A program made the position numbers and the translations under genes. DNA of 64,000 nucleotides from Scleromatobacter humisilvae (GTDB lineage: Bacteria > Pseudomonadota > Gammaproteobacteria > Burkholderiales > Burkholderiaceae_C): positions 620,001 through 684,000 of the forward strand of contig NZ_JAJLJH010000002.1 in the NCBI RefSeq assembly GCF_023231945.1. Reading direction: 5' to 3'. Below the pieces are notes generated by a model. It searched no databases. It saw only the letters and a list, made by a program, of their open reading frames with translations, and was not told the origin of the DNA. Of the stretch, positions 1 to 10,080 are shown one piece after another. Each line of letters starts with the position of its first letter. Positions within the stretch are counted from its first letter, which is position 1.

Positions 1-806
<806 letters not shown>

Positions 807-809
807 CGC

Positions 810-1700
810 ATGGCCATCGTCACCGGAAAGAACCAGCGCTGGCGCGTGCTGGGCGCGCACGCCTTCCTCATCATCCTGCTCGTCGTCACGCTGTTCCCGC
901 TCGCGGCCGTGATCTCGATCTCGCTGCGTCCGGGCAACTTCGCCAACGGCTCGCTGATCCCGCGCGAGATCAGCCTCGAGCACTGGAAGCTGGCGCTCGG
1001 GTTCGACGTCGTGACCGCCGACGGCGTCGTCGTGCACCCGCCCTTCCCGGTGCTGCTGTGGCTGTGGAACTCGGTCAAGGTGGCGACCATCGCCTCCGCG
1101 TTGATCGTCGCGATCTCCACCACCGCGGCCTACGCGTTCGCGCGCCTGCGCTTCGCGTTCAAGATGCCCATCCTCAACAGCATGCTGCTGCTGCAGATGT
1201 TCCCGCCGGTGCTGGCGCTGGTCGCGATCTACGCGATCTTCGAGACCATCGGCAACTACATCCCCGCGCTGGGCCTCGAGACGCACGGCAGCCTGATCGT
1301 GGCCTACCTCGGCGGCGTCGCGACGCACGTCTGGACGATCCGCGGCTACTTCGAGACGATCCCGGTCGAGATCGAGGAATGCGCGAAGGTCGACGGCGCG
1401 AGCCACTTCCAGGCCTTCTTCCGCGTGCTGCTGCCGATGGCCGTGCCCATCCTGATGGTCGTGTTCGTGCTGGCCTTCGTCGGCACCATCATCGAATACC
1501 CGGTCGCGTCCATCCTGCTGCGCGAGGAGTCCAACCTCACGCTGGCCGTCGGCTCGAAGTACTACCTGGCCGACCAGAAATACCTGTGGGGCGACTTCGC
1601 CGCGGCGGCCGTGTTGTCGGGCCTGCCGATCACGGTCGTCTTCCTCGCGGCGCAGCGCTGGATCGTGTCGGGGCTCACCGCCGGAGGCGTCAAGGAATGA
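810..1700 (+). CDS. malG: Maltose/maltodextrin ABC permease MalG
   Basis: Second permease subunit of the MalFGK2 importer, 296 aa, the same length as E. coli MalG as far as I recall. An N-terminal transmembrane helix (about residues 15-35) is followed by a periplasmic loop ([20 protein letters not shown]) typical of MalG, then the permease core with an EAA loop ([20 protein letters not shown]). It starts 3 bases after malF. Its stop overlaps the next start as ATGA, so the downstream amylase is translationally coupled to the transporter. Confidence 0.96.
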   Translation: MAIVTGKNQRWRVLGAHAFLIILLVVTLFPLAAVISISLRPGNFANGSLIPREISLEHWKLALGFDVVTADGVVVHPPFPVLLWLWNSVKVATIASALIVAISTTAAYAFARLRFAFKMPILNSMLLLQMFPPVLALVAIYAIFETIGNYIPALGLETHGSLIVAYLGGVATHVWTIRGYFETIPVEIEECAKVDGASHFQAFFRVLLPMAVPILMVVFVLAFVGTIIEYPVASILLREESNLTLAVGSKYYLADQKYLWGDFAAAAVLSGLPITVVFLAAQRWIVSGLTAGGVKE

Positions 1701-3316
1701 ACCGCCAGCCGCTCGTCACCTGCCTGGCGAGCGCGCTGTGCGCCTTCGCCGTGTCGCCAGCCATCGCACAGAGGGTCGACTACGCGAACAGCTTCGACCA
1801 GGCGCTGGCCGGCGTGTTCGAGGCGCGCGAAAAGGACTGGCGCGACGGCGCGGTCGTCTACCAGGTCTATGTCGACCGCTTCGCGCCGTCGGCCAACCTC
1901 GACGCCAAGCGCGCGCTCTATCCGGCGCCGAAGAGGCTGCATGCGTGGACGGACCTGCCCACGCACGGCGTCTACCTGCCCGAGGCCAAGGTCTGGAGCC
2001 ACGAGATCGATTTCTGGGGCGGCGACCTGCAGAGCCTGCGCGGCAAGCTGGACTACATCCAGGGCCTCGGTGCCGACGTCCTGTACCTGAACCCGATCGA
2101 CCTCGCCTACACCAACCACAAGTACGACACGCTGGACTACCGCGCCGTCTCGCCCGAATACGGCACGCGCGACGACGCCCGCGCCCTCGCGCGTGACGTG
2201 CACGCGCGAGGCATGAAGATCATGCTGGACGGCGTCTTCAACCACATGGGCCGCAACTCGCCGATCTTCAGGCAGGCCGAGGCCGATCCGCACAGCAAGT
2301 ACCGCGACTGGTTCGTGTTCGGCCCGCAATACGCCGGCGGCGCACGCGCCTGGGCGCTGGCCGAGAACCTGCCCGAGCTCAACCTCGAGAACCCCGCCGT
2401 GCGCGACGACCTGTTCAACGGCCACGACTCCATCGTGCGCGGCTGGCTGCGCGACGGCATGGACGGCTGGCGCCTCGACGTCGCGTTCGACATCGGCTTC
2501 AAGGTTCTCGGCGAGCTGACGCAGGCCGCGCACGACGAGAAGCCCGGTTCGCTGGTCGTCGGCGAGATCGCCAACTTCCCCAAGGAGTGGTATCCGTCGG
2601 TCGACGGCCTCATCCACTTCACGCTGCGCCAGGTGATCCTGGGCGTGGCCGGCGGCCGCATCGACGCGGCCACCGGCCAGCAGATGATCGCGCGCATCGT
2701 GCAGGACGCCGATTACGAGCACATCCTGAAGTCCTGGGTCTATCTCGACAACCACGACACCGTGCGCCTCGCCACCGCCCTGCCCGACCCGGCGCAGCGC
2801 CGCCTCGCGCAGGTGCTGCAGTTCACGCTGCCCGGCTCGCCCAATCTCTATTACGGCACCGAGCTGGACATGCCCGGCGGCGACGATCCCGAGATGCGCG
2901 CGCCCATGCGCTGGGATCTCGTCAAGGCCGACAACCCGGTGCTGAACTGGAACAAGCGGCTGGTCGCGCTGCACAAGGACAACCGCGCGCTGCGCGTCGG
3001 CAACTACCGGGCGATCACCGCTTCGAAGCTCATCGGCTTCGAGCGCTACACCGACCGCGCGGCCGACACCGTCGTCGTCCTGCTCAATCCATCGGACATG
3101 CCCGTCACCGACACCGTGCTCGTCGCCAATTCCAAGCTGATGGACGGCACGCGCATGGTCAACCTGCTGGCCGACAAGGCCGATCCGGCCGCACTCGCCG
3201 ACACGCGGCTGTTCGCCGCGCTGATGCACCTGACGCTGCCCGCGCACGGCTTCGCCGTCCTCAAGCCCGACGTGGCACCGCCCGGCGGCTACACCAACTA
3301 CAAGCGCGTTCAATGA
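1697..3316 (+). CDS. Secreted GH13 alpha-amylase / neopullulanase-type enzyme
   Basis: Glycoside hydrolase family 13 enzyme, 539 aa, predicted to hydrolyse alpha-1,4 glucans or maltodextrins in the periplasm or outside the cell. The N-terminus ([16 protein letters not shown], then QR) is a Sec signal peptide. The four GH13 regions are visible: [15 protein letters not shown] (nucleophile Asp near residue 260), VGEIA (acid/base Glu near 288) and LDNHD (near 350). The start is the ATG overlapping the malG stop; the frame is open upstream only as a shadow of malG. Substrate preference (amylase, neopullulanase or cyclomaltodextrinase) cannot be told from sequence reading. Confidence 0.92.
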   Translation: MNRQPLVTCLASALCAFAVSPAIAQRVDYANSFDQALAGVFEAREKDWRDGAVVYQVYVDRFAPSANLDAKRALYPAPKRLHAWTDLPTHGVYLPEAKVWSHEIDFWGGDLQSLRGKLDYIQGLGADVLYLNPIDLAYTNHKYDTLDYRAVSPEYGTRDDARALARDVHARGMKIMLDGVFNHMGRNSPIFRQAEADPHSKYRDWFVFGPQYAGGARAWALAENLPELNLENPAVRDDLFNGHDSIVRGWLRDGMDGWRLDVAFDIGFKVLGELTQAAHDEKPGSLVVGEIANFPKEWYPSVDGLIHFTLRQVILGVAGGRIDAATGQQMIARIVQDADYEHILKSWVYLDNHDTVRLATALPDPAQRRLAQVLQFTLPGSPNLYYGTELDMPGGDDPEMRAPMRWDLVKADNPVLNWNKRLVALHKDNRALRVGNYRAITASKLIGFERYTDRAADTVVVLLNPSDMPVTDTVLVANSKLMDGTRMVNLLADKADPAALADTRLFAALMHLTLPAHGFAVLKPDVAPPGGYTNYKRVQ

Positions 3317-5778
3317 AGTCCCACCGTCTCGCCGCCAGCGCGCTCCTGCTCGCCGCGGCCACGCAGGCCTTCGCGGCCGATTGCCACCCCGACCCGCTCC
3401 CCGGCCGCAGCATCTACCTGCGCGGCAGCTTCAACGACTGGCGCGCCGACGACGAGACGGCGCTGAGCTACGTCTGCGACCACTACGAACTCGTCGCCAG
3501 GCTGAGCGGCGCGCAGAGCTTCAAGGTCGGCGACGAGGACTGGGACTTCGACTTCGGCGCGCCCGGCGACATCACGTTGAACTCCGGTGTTCCCGTCGCG
3601 CTCGCGGCCAAGGGGCAGGCGCTCAAGGCGACCTTCAACGGCGTCGCGCGCATCTCGCTCACGCCCGGGCCGGCGCCCACGCTGACGGTGACCGACCTGC
3701 CCGCCGACACGCCGTTGCCCCCGCCCGCGGCGTCCACCGTCACCGATCCGGTGGCGCTGAGCCTGGCCTTCGATTCGCAGGACGTTGCCGACAAGTCGCC
3801 GTACGGCGCGGTCGTGGTCGGCACCGAGGTCACGTTCTCGCTGAGCGCGCTGCCGGGCGTCGACGCGGTGACGCTGGTCGTCGAGAAGCGCAGGCTCGAG
3901 GGCAACTACGACGTCCTCGACTACAGCGAGCTCGCGCGCGTCCCGCTCGCGCGCGCACCCGCGGGCGCCGACGGGCGCGAGCGCTGGAGCGGCCGCTACA
4001 GGTTCGACGCCGCGGCCGTCTACGGCTACTGGTTCGAGGCCAAGATCGGCGGCAGGACGGTGCTCTTCGAGAACAACCCGACGCCGGTCTACTGGACCCG
4101 CGAGCGCGGCGCCGGCGGCGCGGGCGTGGTCGCGGAGATGCCGTCGAACGCGAAGCGCATCCGCCGCTATCGCCAGACCGTCTACACACCCTACACGGTA
4201 CCGGCCTGGGCCAGCGACGCCGTCTACTACTACATCTTTCCCGAGCGCTTCCGCAACGGCGACCGGCGCAACGACCCGAGGCCCGGCGTCGACAGGTTCC
4301 ACGACAAGACCGTCGAATTCCACGAGCACTGGAACGACAAGCCCTGGCGTCCCGGCAGCGGCGACGGCAGCGACGACCAGTGGAGCAACGACTTCTTCGG
4401 CGGCGACATCGCCGGCATCATCCAGAAGCTGGACTACATCCGGAGCGTCGGCGCCAACACGCTCTACATCACGCCGATGTTCACCGCGGCCAGCAACCAC
4501 AAGTACGACACCGCCGACTGGAAGCACATCGACCCGCACTTCGGGACGAACGCCGACTTCGAGCGCCTGTGCCGCGAGGCCGCGAAGCGCGGCATCCGCG
4601 TGCTGCCCGACGCCTCGCTGAACCACAGCGGCGCCGACTCGATCTACTTCGACCGCTACGGCACGCGCGGCGGCCAGGGTGCGTTCGAAGGCGGCCGGAT
4701 CAACGCGGCGTCGCCATACGCCAGCTGGTATACGTTCGACGCGACGCAGGCCGAGCCCGACAAGCAGTTCAAGGGCTGGGTCGGCGTCGCCGACCTGCCC
4801 GAGCTGAACAAGGCCGACCCGTCGTATCGCGCGTTCGCGTACGGTGCGCCCGACTCGGTGACGCGCACCTGGCTCAACGCCGGCGCGTCCGGCTGGCGCA
4901 TGGACGTCGCGCCGTGGGTGCCCGACGACTTCTGGCGCGAGTGGCGCGCGGTGGTCAAGCAGACGAAGCCGGACGCGCTGACCGTGTCCGAGACCTGGTT
5001 CGACGCGTCCAAGTTCTTCCTCGGCGACGAGTTCGACTCGACGATGAACTACATCTTCCGCGACGCCGTGCTGGACTACGCCAACGGCGGCGACGCGCGC
5101 AGGATGGTGGCCAACCTCGAGGAGATCCGCGAGGCCTATCCGCCGCAGACCTTCGCGGCGCTGATGAACCTGCTGTCGACGCACGACTCGGCGCGCTCGC
5201 TGCACGTGCTCGGCGACGTCGACGGCAAGGCGACGCCCGCCGAGGTCGCGCTCGCCAAGCAGAAGCTGCGGCTGGCCGTCTTCTTCCAGATGACCTACCC
5301 CGGCTCGCCGGCGATCTTCTACGGCGACGAGGTGGGCGTCACCGGCGGCCCCGATCCGATGAACCGCGGCACCTATCCCTGGGCCGATCGCGGCGGCCAT
5401 CCGGACAACGCGCTGCTGGCCGACTTCAGGCGCCTGACGAAGCTGCGCCACGACCTGCCGGTGCTGCGCCACGGCCAGCTGATGGCGCCGCTGCATGTCG
5501 ACGAGCATGTCGTGGTGCTGGCGCGCCGCGACGCGAACACGGTGGCCATCACCGCGACCAACAACGGCGATGCCGCGCGGACGCTGACCGTGCCCGTGCC
5601 CCGCGGCGCGAGCCCGTTCCCGTGGACGGACGCGCTGAGCCACGTGCCGGCGCAGGTCGACATCGCCGCGCGCACGCTGACCATCGTCGTGCCCGCCCGC
5701 TCGGGCGTGGTGCTGCTCGCGCGCGCCAGCCATGTCCCGAAGCGCGCCGACGCCGCCATGCGAGACTCGCAGCCATGA
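3313..5778 (+). CDS. Secreted multidomain GH13 alpha-glucosidase/amylase
   Basis: GH13 enzyme of 821 aa with a signal peptide ([21 protein letters not shown]). A small N-terminal beta domain (IYLRGSFNDWRADDE, about residues 25-130) looks like a starch/pullulanase-associated carbohydrate-binding module. A second beta-rich domain precedes the barrel, which begins near residue 300 (AVYYYIFPERFRNGD). Catalytic regions: LPDASLNHSG (region I, with DASLNH instead of the usual DGVFNH), GWRMDVAPW (nucleophile near 526), VSETW (acid/base near 557) and STHDS (near 620). It overlaps the upstream GH13 gene by ATGA, so both enzymes are made with the MalFG permeases. Exact specificity is uncertain. Confidence 0.9.
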   Translation: MKSHRLAASALLLAAATQAFAADCHPDPLPGRSIYLRGSFNDWRADDETALSYVCDHYELVARLSGAQSFKVGDEDWDFDFGAPGDITLNSGVPVALAAKGQALKATFNGVARISLTPGPAPTLTVTDLPADTPLPPPAASTVTDPVALSLAFDSQDVADKSPYGAVVVGTEVTFSLSALPGVDAVTLVVEKRRLEGNYDVLDYSELARVPLARAPAGADGRERWSGRYRFDAAAVYGYWFEAKIGGRTVLFENNPTPVYWTRERGAGGAGVVAEMPSNAKRIRRYRQTVYTPYTVPAWASDAVYYYIFPERFRNGDRRNDPRPGVDRFHDKTVEFHEHWNDKPWRPGSGDGSDDQWSNDFFGGDIAGIIQKLDYIRSVGANTLYITPMFTAASNHKYDTADWKHIDPHFGTNADFERLCREAAKRGIRVLPDASLNHSGADSIYFDRYGTRGGQGAFEGGRINAASPYASWYTFDATQAEPDKQFKGWVGVADLPELNKADPSYRAFAYGAPDSVTRTWLNAGASGWRMDVAPWVPDDFWREWRAVVKQTKPDALTVSETWFDASKFFLGDEFDSTMNYIFRDAVLDYANGGDARRMVANLEEIREAYPPQTFAALMNLLSTHDSARSLHVLGDVDGKATPAEVALAKQKLRLAVFFQMTYPGSPAIFYGDEVGVTGGPDPMNRGTYPWADRGGHPDNALLADFRRLTKLRHDLPVLRHGQLMAPLHVDEHVVVLARRDANTVAITATNNGDAARTLTVPVPRGASPFPWTDALSHVPAQVDIAARTLTIVVPARSGVVLLARASHVPKRADAAMRDSQP

Positions 5779-6503
5779 ACTGGGACGACGGCAACGGGCT
5801 CTTCTTCAACCCGGCGCCCACCATCAGCAGCGTGCCGCTGCCGGGCGGCTTCGACGTGGTGGTGATCGACGACGTGCTGCTCGATCCCGCGGGGCTCGTC
5901 GAACGCGCCCGCCAATGCAACTTCGGGGCACCACGCCACTTCTTCTACCCCGGGTTGATCGCCGCCGCGCCGTCCGGCCTGGCGGCCCGTTTCGCGGACT
6001 TCTTCGCGCAGCGCGCGCGCACGCGGCTGCAGGCCCGCCGCACGCTCAGCCACGACGTGCGGCTGTCGATGGTGACGACCCCGCCCGCGCAACTGGATCC
6101 ACGCCAGTGGCAATGCCATCGCGACGAGGTCAGCCGCGATCCGACGATCATGTTCGCGGCATCGGTGCTCTACCTGTTCCGCGACCCCGCGCTCGGCGGC
6201 ACCAGCTTCTATGTGCCGCGCCAGTCCGAGGCCGCCACCGACCGCATCCTGAACGACAGCGCCACGCTGGGCGCGGAGCAGTTCGCGGCCCGCTACGGAC
6301 TGGCGCCCGGCTACATGAACGGCAGCAACGCCTATTTCGAGTGCGTCGCACGCGTGCCGGCGGCATGGAACCGGATGATCCTGTACGACGCCGGCTTCTT
6401 CCATTCCGGCGACATCGGCCGCCCCGACCTGCTGACGAGCGACCCCGCCACCGCGCGGCTGACGGCGAACGGCTTCTTCACCTGCCGGCGCCAGGCGCGC
6501 TGA
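5775..6503 (+). CDS. DUF6445-like protein of the maltodextrin operon
   Basis: A 242-aa protein with no signal peptide, starting at an ATG that overlaps the previous stop (ATGA), so it is the last coupled gene of the mal operon. The N-terminal VVVIDDVLLDPAGLVERARQCNF, read in two parts (VVVIDDVLLDP and AGLVERARQCNF), the CHRDE motif near residue 116 and the FFHSGDI motif near the C-terminus resemble DUF6445. In other proteobacteria I recall DUF6445 beside tryptophan-halogenase-like proteins and TonB receptors in sugar loci. The spaced His/Asp and His residues could form a 2-oxoglutarate/iron oxygenase-like fold, but that is inference. A halogenase-like gene is present in this locus at 10081-11616. 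Confidence 0.65.
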   Translation: MNWDDGNGLFFNPAPTISSVPLPGGFDVVVIDDVLLDPAGLVERARQCNFGAPRHFFYPGLIAAAPSGLAARFADFFAQRARTRLQARRTLSHDVRLSMVTTPPAQLDPRQWQCHRDEVSRDPTIMFAASVLYLFRDPALGGTSFYVPRQSEAATDRILNDSATLGAEQFAARYGLAPGYMNGSNAYFECVARVPAAWNRMILYDAGFFHSGDIGRPDLLTSDPATARLTANGFFTCRRQAR

Positions 6504-6611
6504 CGCTGCCAGGGGATTGCGGCAGCCGATCGCCGGCGTTGCAATCGACGCGGTGTCCGGTTTCGGTTCGCGATCGCGTCCGGTCGGGACCAGCCTCCTC
6601 GATTGCCGCCC

Positions 6612-9548
6612 ATGACGATCCCCGCGTCCGACCTGTCGCTCCTGAGCGAATTGCTCGATGCCGCGCTCGAACTCGATCCGGCCGAGCTCGAGCCGTGGCT
6701 GTCCGCGCTGCCGCCGGCCCGGCGTCACCTGGCGCCGCGCCTGCGCGACATGCTCGCCGAGGCGCGGTCGACCCGGGGCGGCGCGTTCCTGCGCCACAGC
6801 CCGCAGCTGGAGGCCGCGGACGAGGCCGTGGCTCATCCCGGCGACCGCGTCGGGCCCTACCGCCTGCTGCGCGAAATCGGGCGCGGCGGCATGGGCAGCG
6901 TGTGGCTGGCCGAACGCGCCGACGGCAGCTTCCAGCGGCAGGTGGCAATCAAGCTGCCGCGGCTGTCGTGGGGCGCCGGACTGGCCGAGCGCATGGCCCG
7001 CGAACGCGAGATCGGCGCCCGCCTGGAGCATCCCGCCATCGCGCGGCTGTACGACGCCGGCGTCGACGAGCGCGGTCGCCCCTTCCTGGCGCTGGAGTAC
7101 ATCGACGGCCAGCCCGTCGACACGTGGTGCGAGGCCCACGACCTGCCGGTGCGGGCCCGGCTGCGCCTGTTCGCGCAGATCGCGCGAGCGGTTTCGTACG
7201 CGCACGGACGGCTCGTCGTGCACCGCGACCTGAAGCCGTCGAACGTGCTGGTCAGCACCGACGGCCAGGCCCACCTGCTGGACTTCGGCATCGCCAAGCT
7301 GCTGCAGGAGGCCACCGGCAACGCGCCGGGGCTGACCCAGGAACAGGGCCGCGTCCTCACGCCGCAATACGCCTCGCCCGAGCAGATCGCCGGCGACGCC
7401 GTCACCGTCCAGTCGGATGTGTACTCGCTCGGCGTGCTGTTGTACGAGCTGCTGACGGGCCAGCTGCCGCACGCGCCGCGGCGCCCCACGCTCGGCGCCG
7501 TGGAGGACGCGATCCTCGAAGGCGATGCGCGCCCGGCCAGCAGCCGCACCAGCGACAAGGCGGTGGCACGCGCGCTGCGCGGCGAGGTGGACGCCATCCT
7601 GGACAAGGCGATGCAGCGCGATCCGGCGCGGCGCTATCCGACCGTGGATGCCTTGACCCAGGACATCGAGCGCCACCTCAACGGCGAGACCGTGCTCGCC
7701 CGGCCTGCCGGCCCGATCTATCGCTGGCGCAAGGCGGCACGCCGGCATTGGGTCGTGCTGACGGCGGCGTCCGCCGTGACGGCGGCGGTGCTGAGTGGCA
7801 GCGGCGTGGCCCTGGTGCAGGCCCAGCGCGCCAACGCCGAGGCCGAGCGCGCGCGGCTGGTCAACGAGTTCGTCGTCGAGATGTTCAACACGCACGCCGG
7901 CAGCGAAGGCTCGCTGGCGCAGATCCCCGCACAGGCCCTGCTCGAACGCGGGGCGCGCCAGATCGACAGCAAGTTCGCCGGGCAGCCGCTGCTGCAGGCC
8001 CAGCTATACGGCGTCGTGAGCCAGATGTACTTCAACCTGTCCGCGTTCGAGATGGCGGTGGACTTCGGCACGCGCCAGGTCGAGGCGCTGTCGTCGGCCG
8101 GCGAACGCGGGCGGCCGCTGGCGGTCGCCACGTTGTCGCTGGGCGAGAGCCTGATCGACCTGTGGCGCTGGGGCGATGCCGAGGTGCGGCTGCGGCGCGC
8201 GATCGCGCTGGCGGCCGACGACCCCGAACTCCTCGTGCGCGCCCACGCCCAGCTGGCGTTCGTGCTCGCCGCCGGCCAGGGTCGCGTCGACGCCGGCGGC
8301 AAGGAGCTCGATGCGGCCGAGGCGCTGATGGCGCACCATGCGGTGCCCGCGCTGGCCCGCGCCAATGCCCTGTTCGTCCGCGGCTTGTGGCTGTCCGACG
8401 GCAAGGGCCAGATCGACAAGTCGATCCCGCTGTTCGACGAGGCCATCCGGCTGGCGCTCGAGGCCGAAGGGCCGACGTCCCGCACGGCGATGCACGCGCG
8501 CACGACGCTCGGGGCGCAACTGACCTTCGCCTACCGCTCGGAGCAGGCCAAGCCCTATGTCGACGCCGCGCTGGCCGCGATGCGCAGCGTGGGCGGCCCG
8601 GACGACGCGCGCGCCGCAGTCGAGGAATCGCGCTTCGCCAGCTGGATGTACACCTTCGACGGCGCGCGGCGCTTCGCGGACGTCGTCGCAACCGTCGCGC
8701 GCGACCGCGCCGCGCTGCAATCCCGCTCATGGACCGTGCCGCCACACGTTCTCGCCGAGATGGACCTGCACCTGGGCCTCGCCTACATGCGCTGGGGCGA
8801 CTACGTGCGAGGCCGGGTGCTGATGACGCGTGCCTTCCCGATCTGCATGGAACACGCGGAACGAGGACTCGCCCGCAACATGTGCCTCGGCCATGCCGTC
8901 GTCGCCGCGACCTGGGCCGGCGCCTCCGCGGAGGCCGACGAGATCAGCAACAGGATCCTGTCCGAGAACAGGGCGCTGTACACGGGCAACGATCTCGCGT
9001 GGGCCTACGAGCAGCGCGCCATCGCCCTGATGCACGAGCGGCGCTACGACGAAGCGCAGGCGGTGCTCGACGCGTTCGATGCCCTGCCCGGCGTCACACC
9101 GCCTCGCGACGACGGAGCGGCGACACAAGATCACGATCGGGACGAGGCCCGGCTCGTCGTCGCGCTGGAACGCGGCCGCTTCGACGACGTCCTGAACCTG
9201 ACCGAACGCCGCCACCTGAAGGCCGACCAGCGCTACGACGACGAGGCGTTCGTCGCCCGCGCCTCGGCGCTGTGCGGCAGGAGTCGGTTCGACGAGGGCC
9301 TGGCCTTGTTCGCCCAGTCGCTGCCCCGGCTGGCGCGCGACCGCAGCGACGCCAACCCGCGGGTGGCCTACTGGCGCGCCCGCATGGGCCTGTGCGCGCT
9401 CGCCGCGGGCCACGCGCGCCTCGCGCGCGTGGCGTCGGCGATGGCCAGCGCCGCGATCGCGGGGCAGACCGCCATCAGCGCGCACCTGCGGGCGCCGGTC
9501 GCGCAGCTGAAGGCCCGGATTGCGGGCGAGAAGCCGGCCTCGCCCTGA
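6612..9548 (+). CDS. Membrane Ser/Thr protein kinase with TPR-like C-terminal half
   Basis: Eukaryotic-like (Hanks-type) protein kinase, 978 aa. The kinase domain covers about residues 75-350: glycine loop GRGGMGSVW, ATP-binding lysine in VAIKLP, catalytic HRDLKPSN and DFG. A single transmembrane helix follows (about 378-400, HWVVLTAASAVTAAVL). The large C-terminal region (about 420-978) is made of alanine-rich helical units resembling tetratricopeptide repeats, presumably in the periplasm. A TTG three codons upstream is possible, but the ATG is preferred. Such kinases often sit beside an ECF sigma factor; none is found here. It follows the mal operon after 108 bases with no clear terminator, so co-transcription is possible. 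Confidence 0.9.
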   Translation: MTIPASDLSLLSELLDAALELDPAELEPWLSALPPARRHLAPRLRDMLAEARSTRGGAFLRHSPQLEAADEAVAHPGDRVGPYRLLREIGRGGMGSVWLAERADGSFQRQVAIKLPRLSWGAGLAERMAREREIGARLEHPAIARLYDAGVDERGRPFLALEYIDGQPVDTWCEAHDLPVRARLRLFAQIARAVSYAHGRLVVHRDLKPSNVLVSTDGQAHLLDFGIAKLLQEATGNAPGLTQEQGRVLTPQYASPEQIAGDAVTVQSDVYSLGVLLYELLTGQLPHAPRRPTLGAVEDAILEGDARPASSRTSDKAVARALRGEVDAILDKAMQRDPARRYPTVDALTQDIERHLNGETVLARPAGPIYRWRKAARRHWVVLTAASAVTAAVLSGSGVALVQAQRANAEAERARLVNEFVVEMFNTHAGSEGSLAQIPAQALLERGARQIDSKFAGQPLLQAQLYGVVSQMYFNLSAFEMAVDFGTRQVEALSSAGERGRPLAVATLSLGESLIDLWRWGDAEVRLRRAIALAADDPELLVRAHAQLAFVLAAGQGRVDAGGKELDAAEALMAHHAVPALARANALFVRGLWLSDGKGQIDKSIPLFDEAIRLALEAEGPTSRTAMHARTTLGAQLTFAYRSEQAKPYVDAALAAMRSVGGPDDARAAVEESRFASWMYTFDGARRFADVVATVARDRAALQSRSWTVPPHVLAEMDLHLGLAYMRWGDYVRGRVLMTRAFPICMEHAERGLARNMCLGHAVVAATWAGASAEADEISNRILSENRALYTGNDLAWAYEQRAIALMHERRYDEAQAVLDAFDALPGVTPPRDDGAATQDHDRDEARLVVALERGRFDDVLNLTERRHLKADQRYDDEAFVARASALCGRSRFDEGLALFAQSLPRLARDRSDANPRVAYWRARMGLCALAAGHARLARVASAMASAAIAGQTAISAHLRAPVAQLKARIAGEKPASP

Positions 9549-9576
9549 ACGCCGACGCGCAGCGCGCGCCGACCGC

Positions 9577-10047
9577 TCACTGGCAATCGTCGACGCCCAC
9601 GTGGCCGGTCTGCTGCTGCACCTTGCAGCGCGCGGAGTTGCGCGCCTGGTCGGTCATCAGCGAGGCCTTGGCACGCGCCTCGTCGCGCTTGGCCTGGTCG
9701 GTGAACTTGGCGGCGTTGTCCTGGTCGAGCGCCAGGTTCGGCGCATTCGATGGACGCTGCAGCGTCGTGACGCGGTCGTCGCCCACGTGCAGGTTGGTCC
9801 AGAACGTCGTCTTCGCGCCGCTGGGCCACACGGCCGTGACCTCCGGCGTCCGGACGGCGCCCGTCTGCGGATCGCCGCTGTAGCGCCGCTCCTGCGGCGC
9901 CACGCCGATGGCCTGGCCGCCTTCGTACAGCGTCGCGCCGGCAGGCTGGGTTTCATAGGTCAGTATCGCGACGCCGGGGCCGCTCGCACAACCGGCCAGC
10001 GAGAGCAGGATCAACACGGCGGCACGCGCAGTGAGACGAGGCAACAT
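9577..10047 (-). CDS. Small lipoprotein, PEGA-like
   Basis: Predicted 156-aa lipoprotein: N-terminal hydrophobic stretch followed by the lipobox LAGC. The segment TYETQPAGATLYEGGQAIG resembles a PEGA-type surface motif (P-x-GA-x-x-Y-x-x-G). The C-terminal half is charged and helical with two cysteines (ARCKVQQQ, VDDCQ) that could form a disulfide. The start is supported by a GGAGAG ribosome site 7 bases upstream. It lies 33 bases after the halogenase on the same strand, so it is probably the last gene of the TonB receptor-halogenase unit. Function unknown. Confidence 0.75.
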   Translation of the reverse strand: MLPRLTARAAVLILLSLAGCASGPGVAILTYETQPAGATLYEGGQAIGVAPQERRYSGDPQTGAVRTPEVTAVWPSGAKTTFWTNLHVGDDRVTTLQRPSNAPNLALDQDNAAKFTDQAKRDEARAKASLMTDQARNSARCKVQQQTGHVGVDDCQ

Positions 10048-10080
10048 GGGGGAACTCTCCTTGATGTGTCCGGCCGCGGA

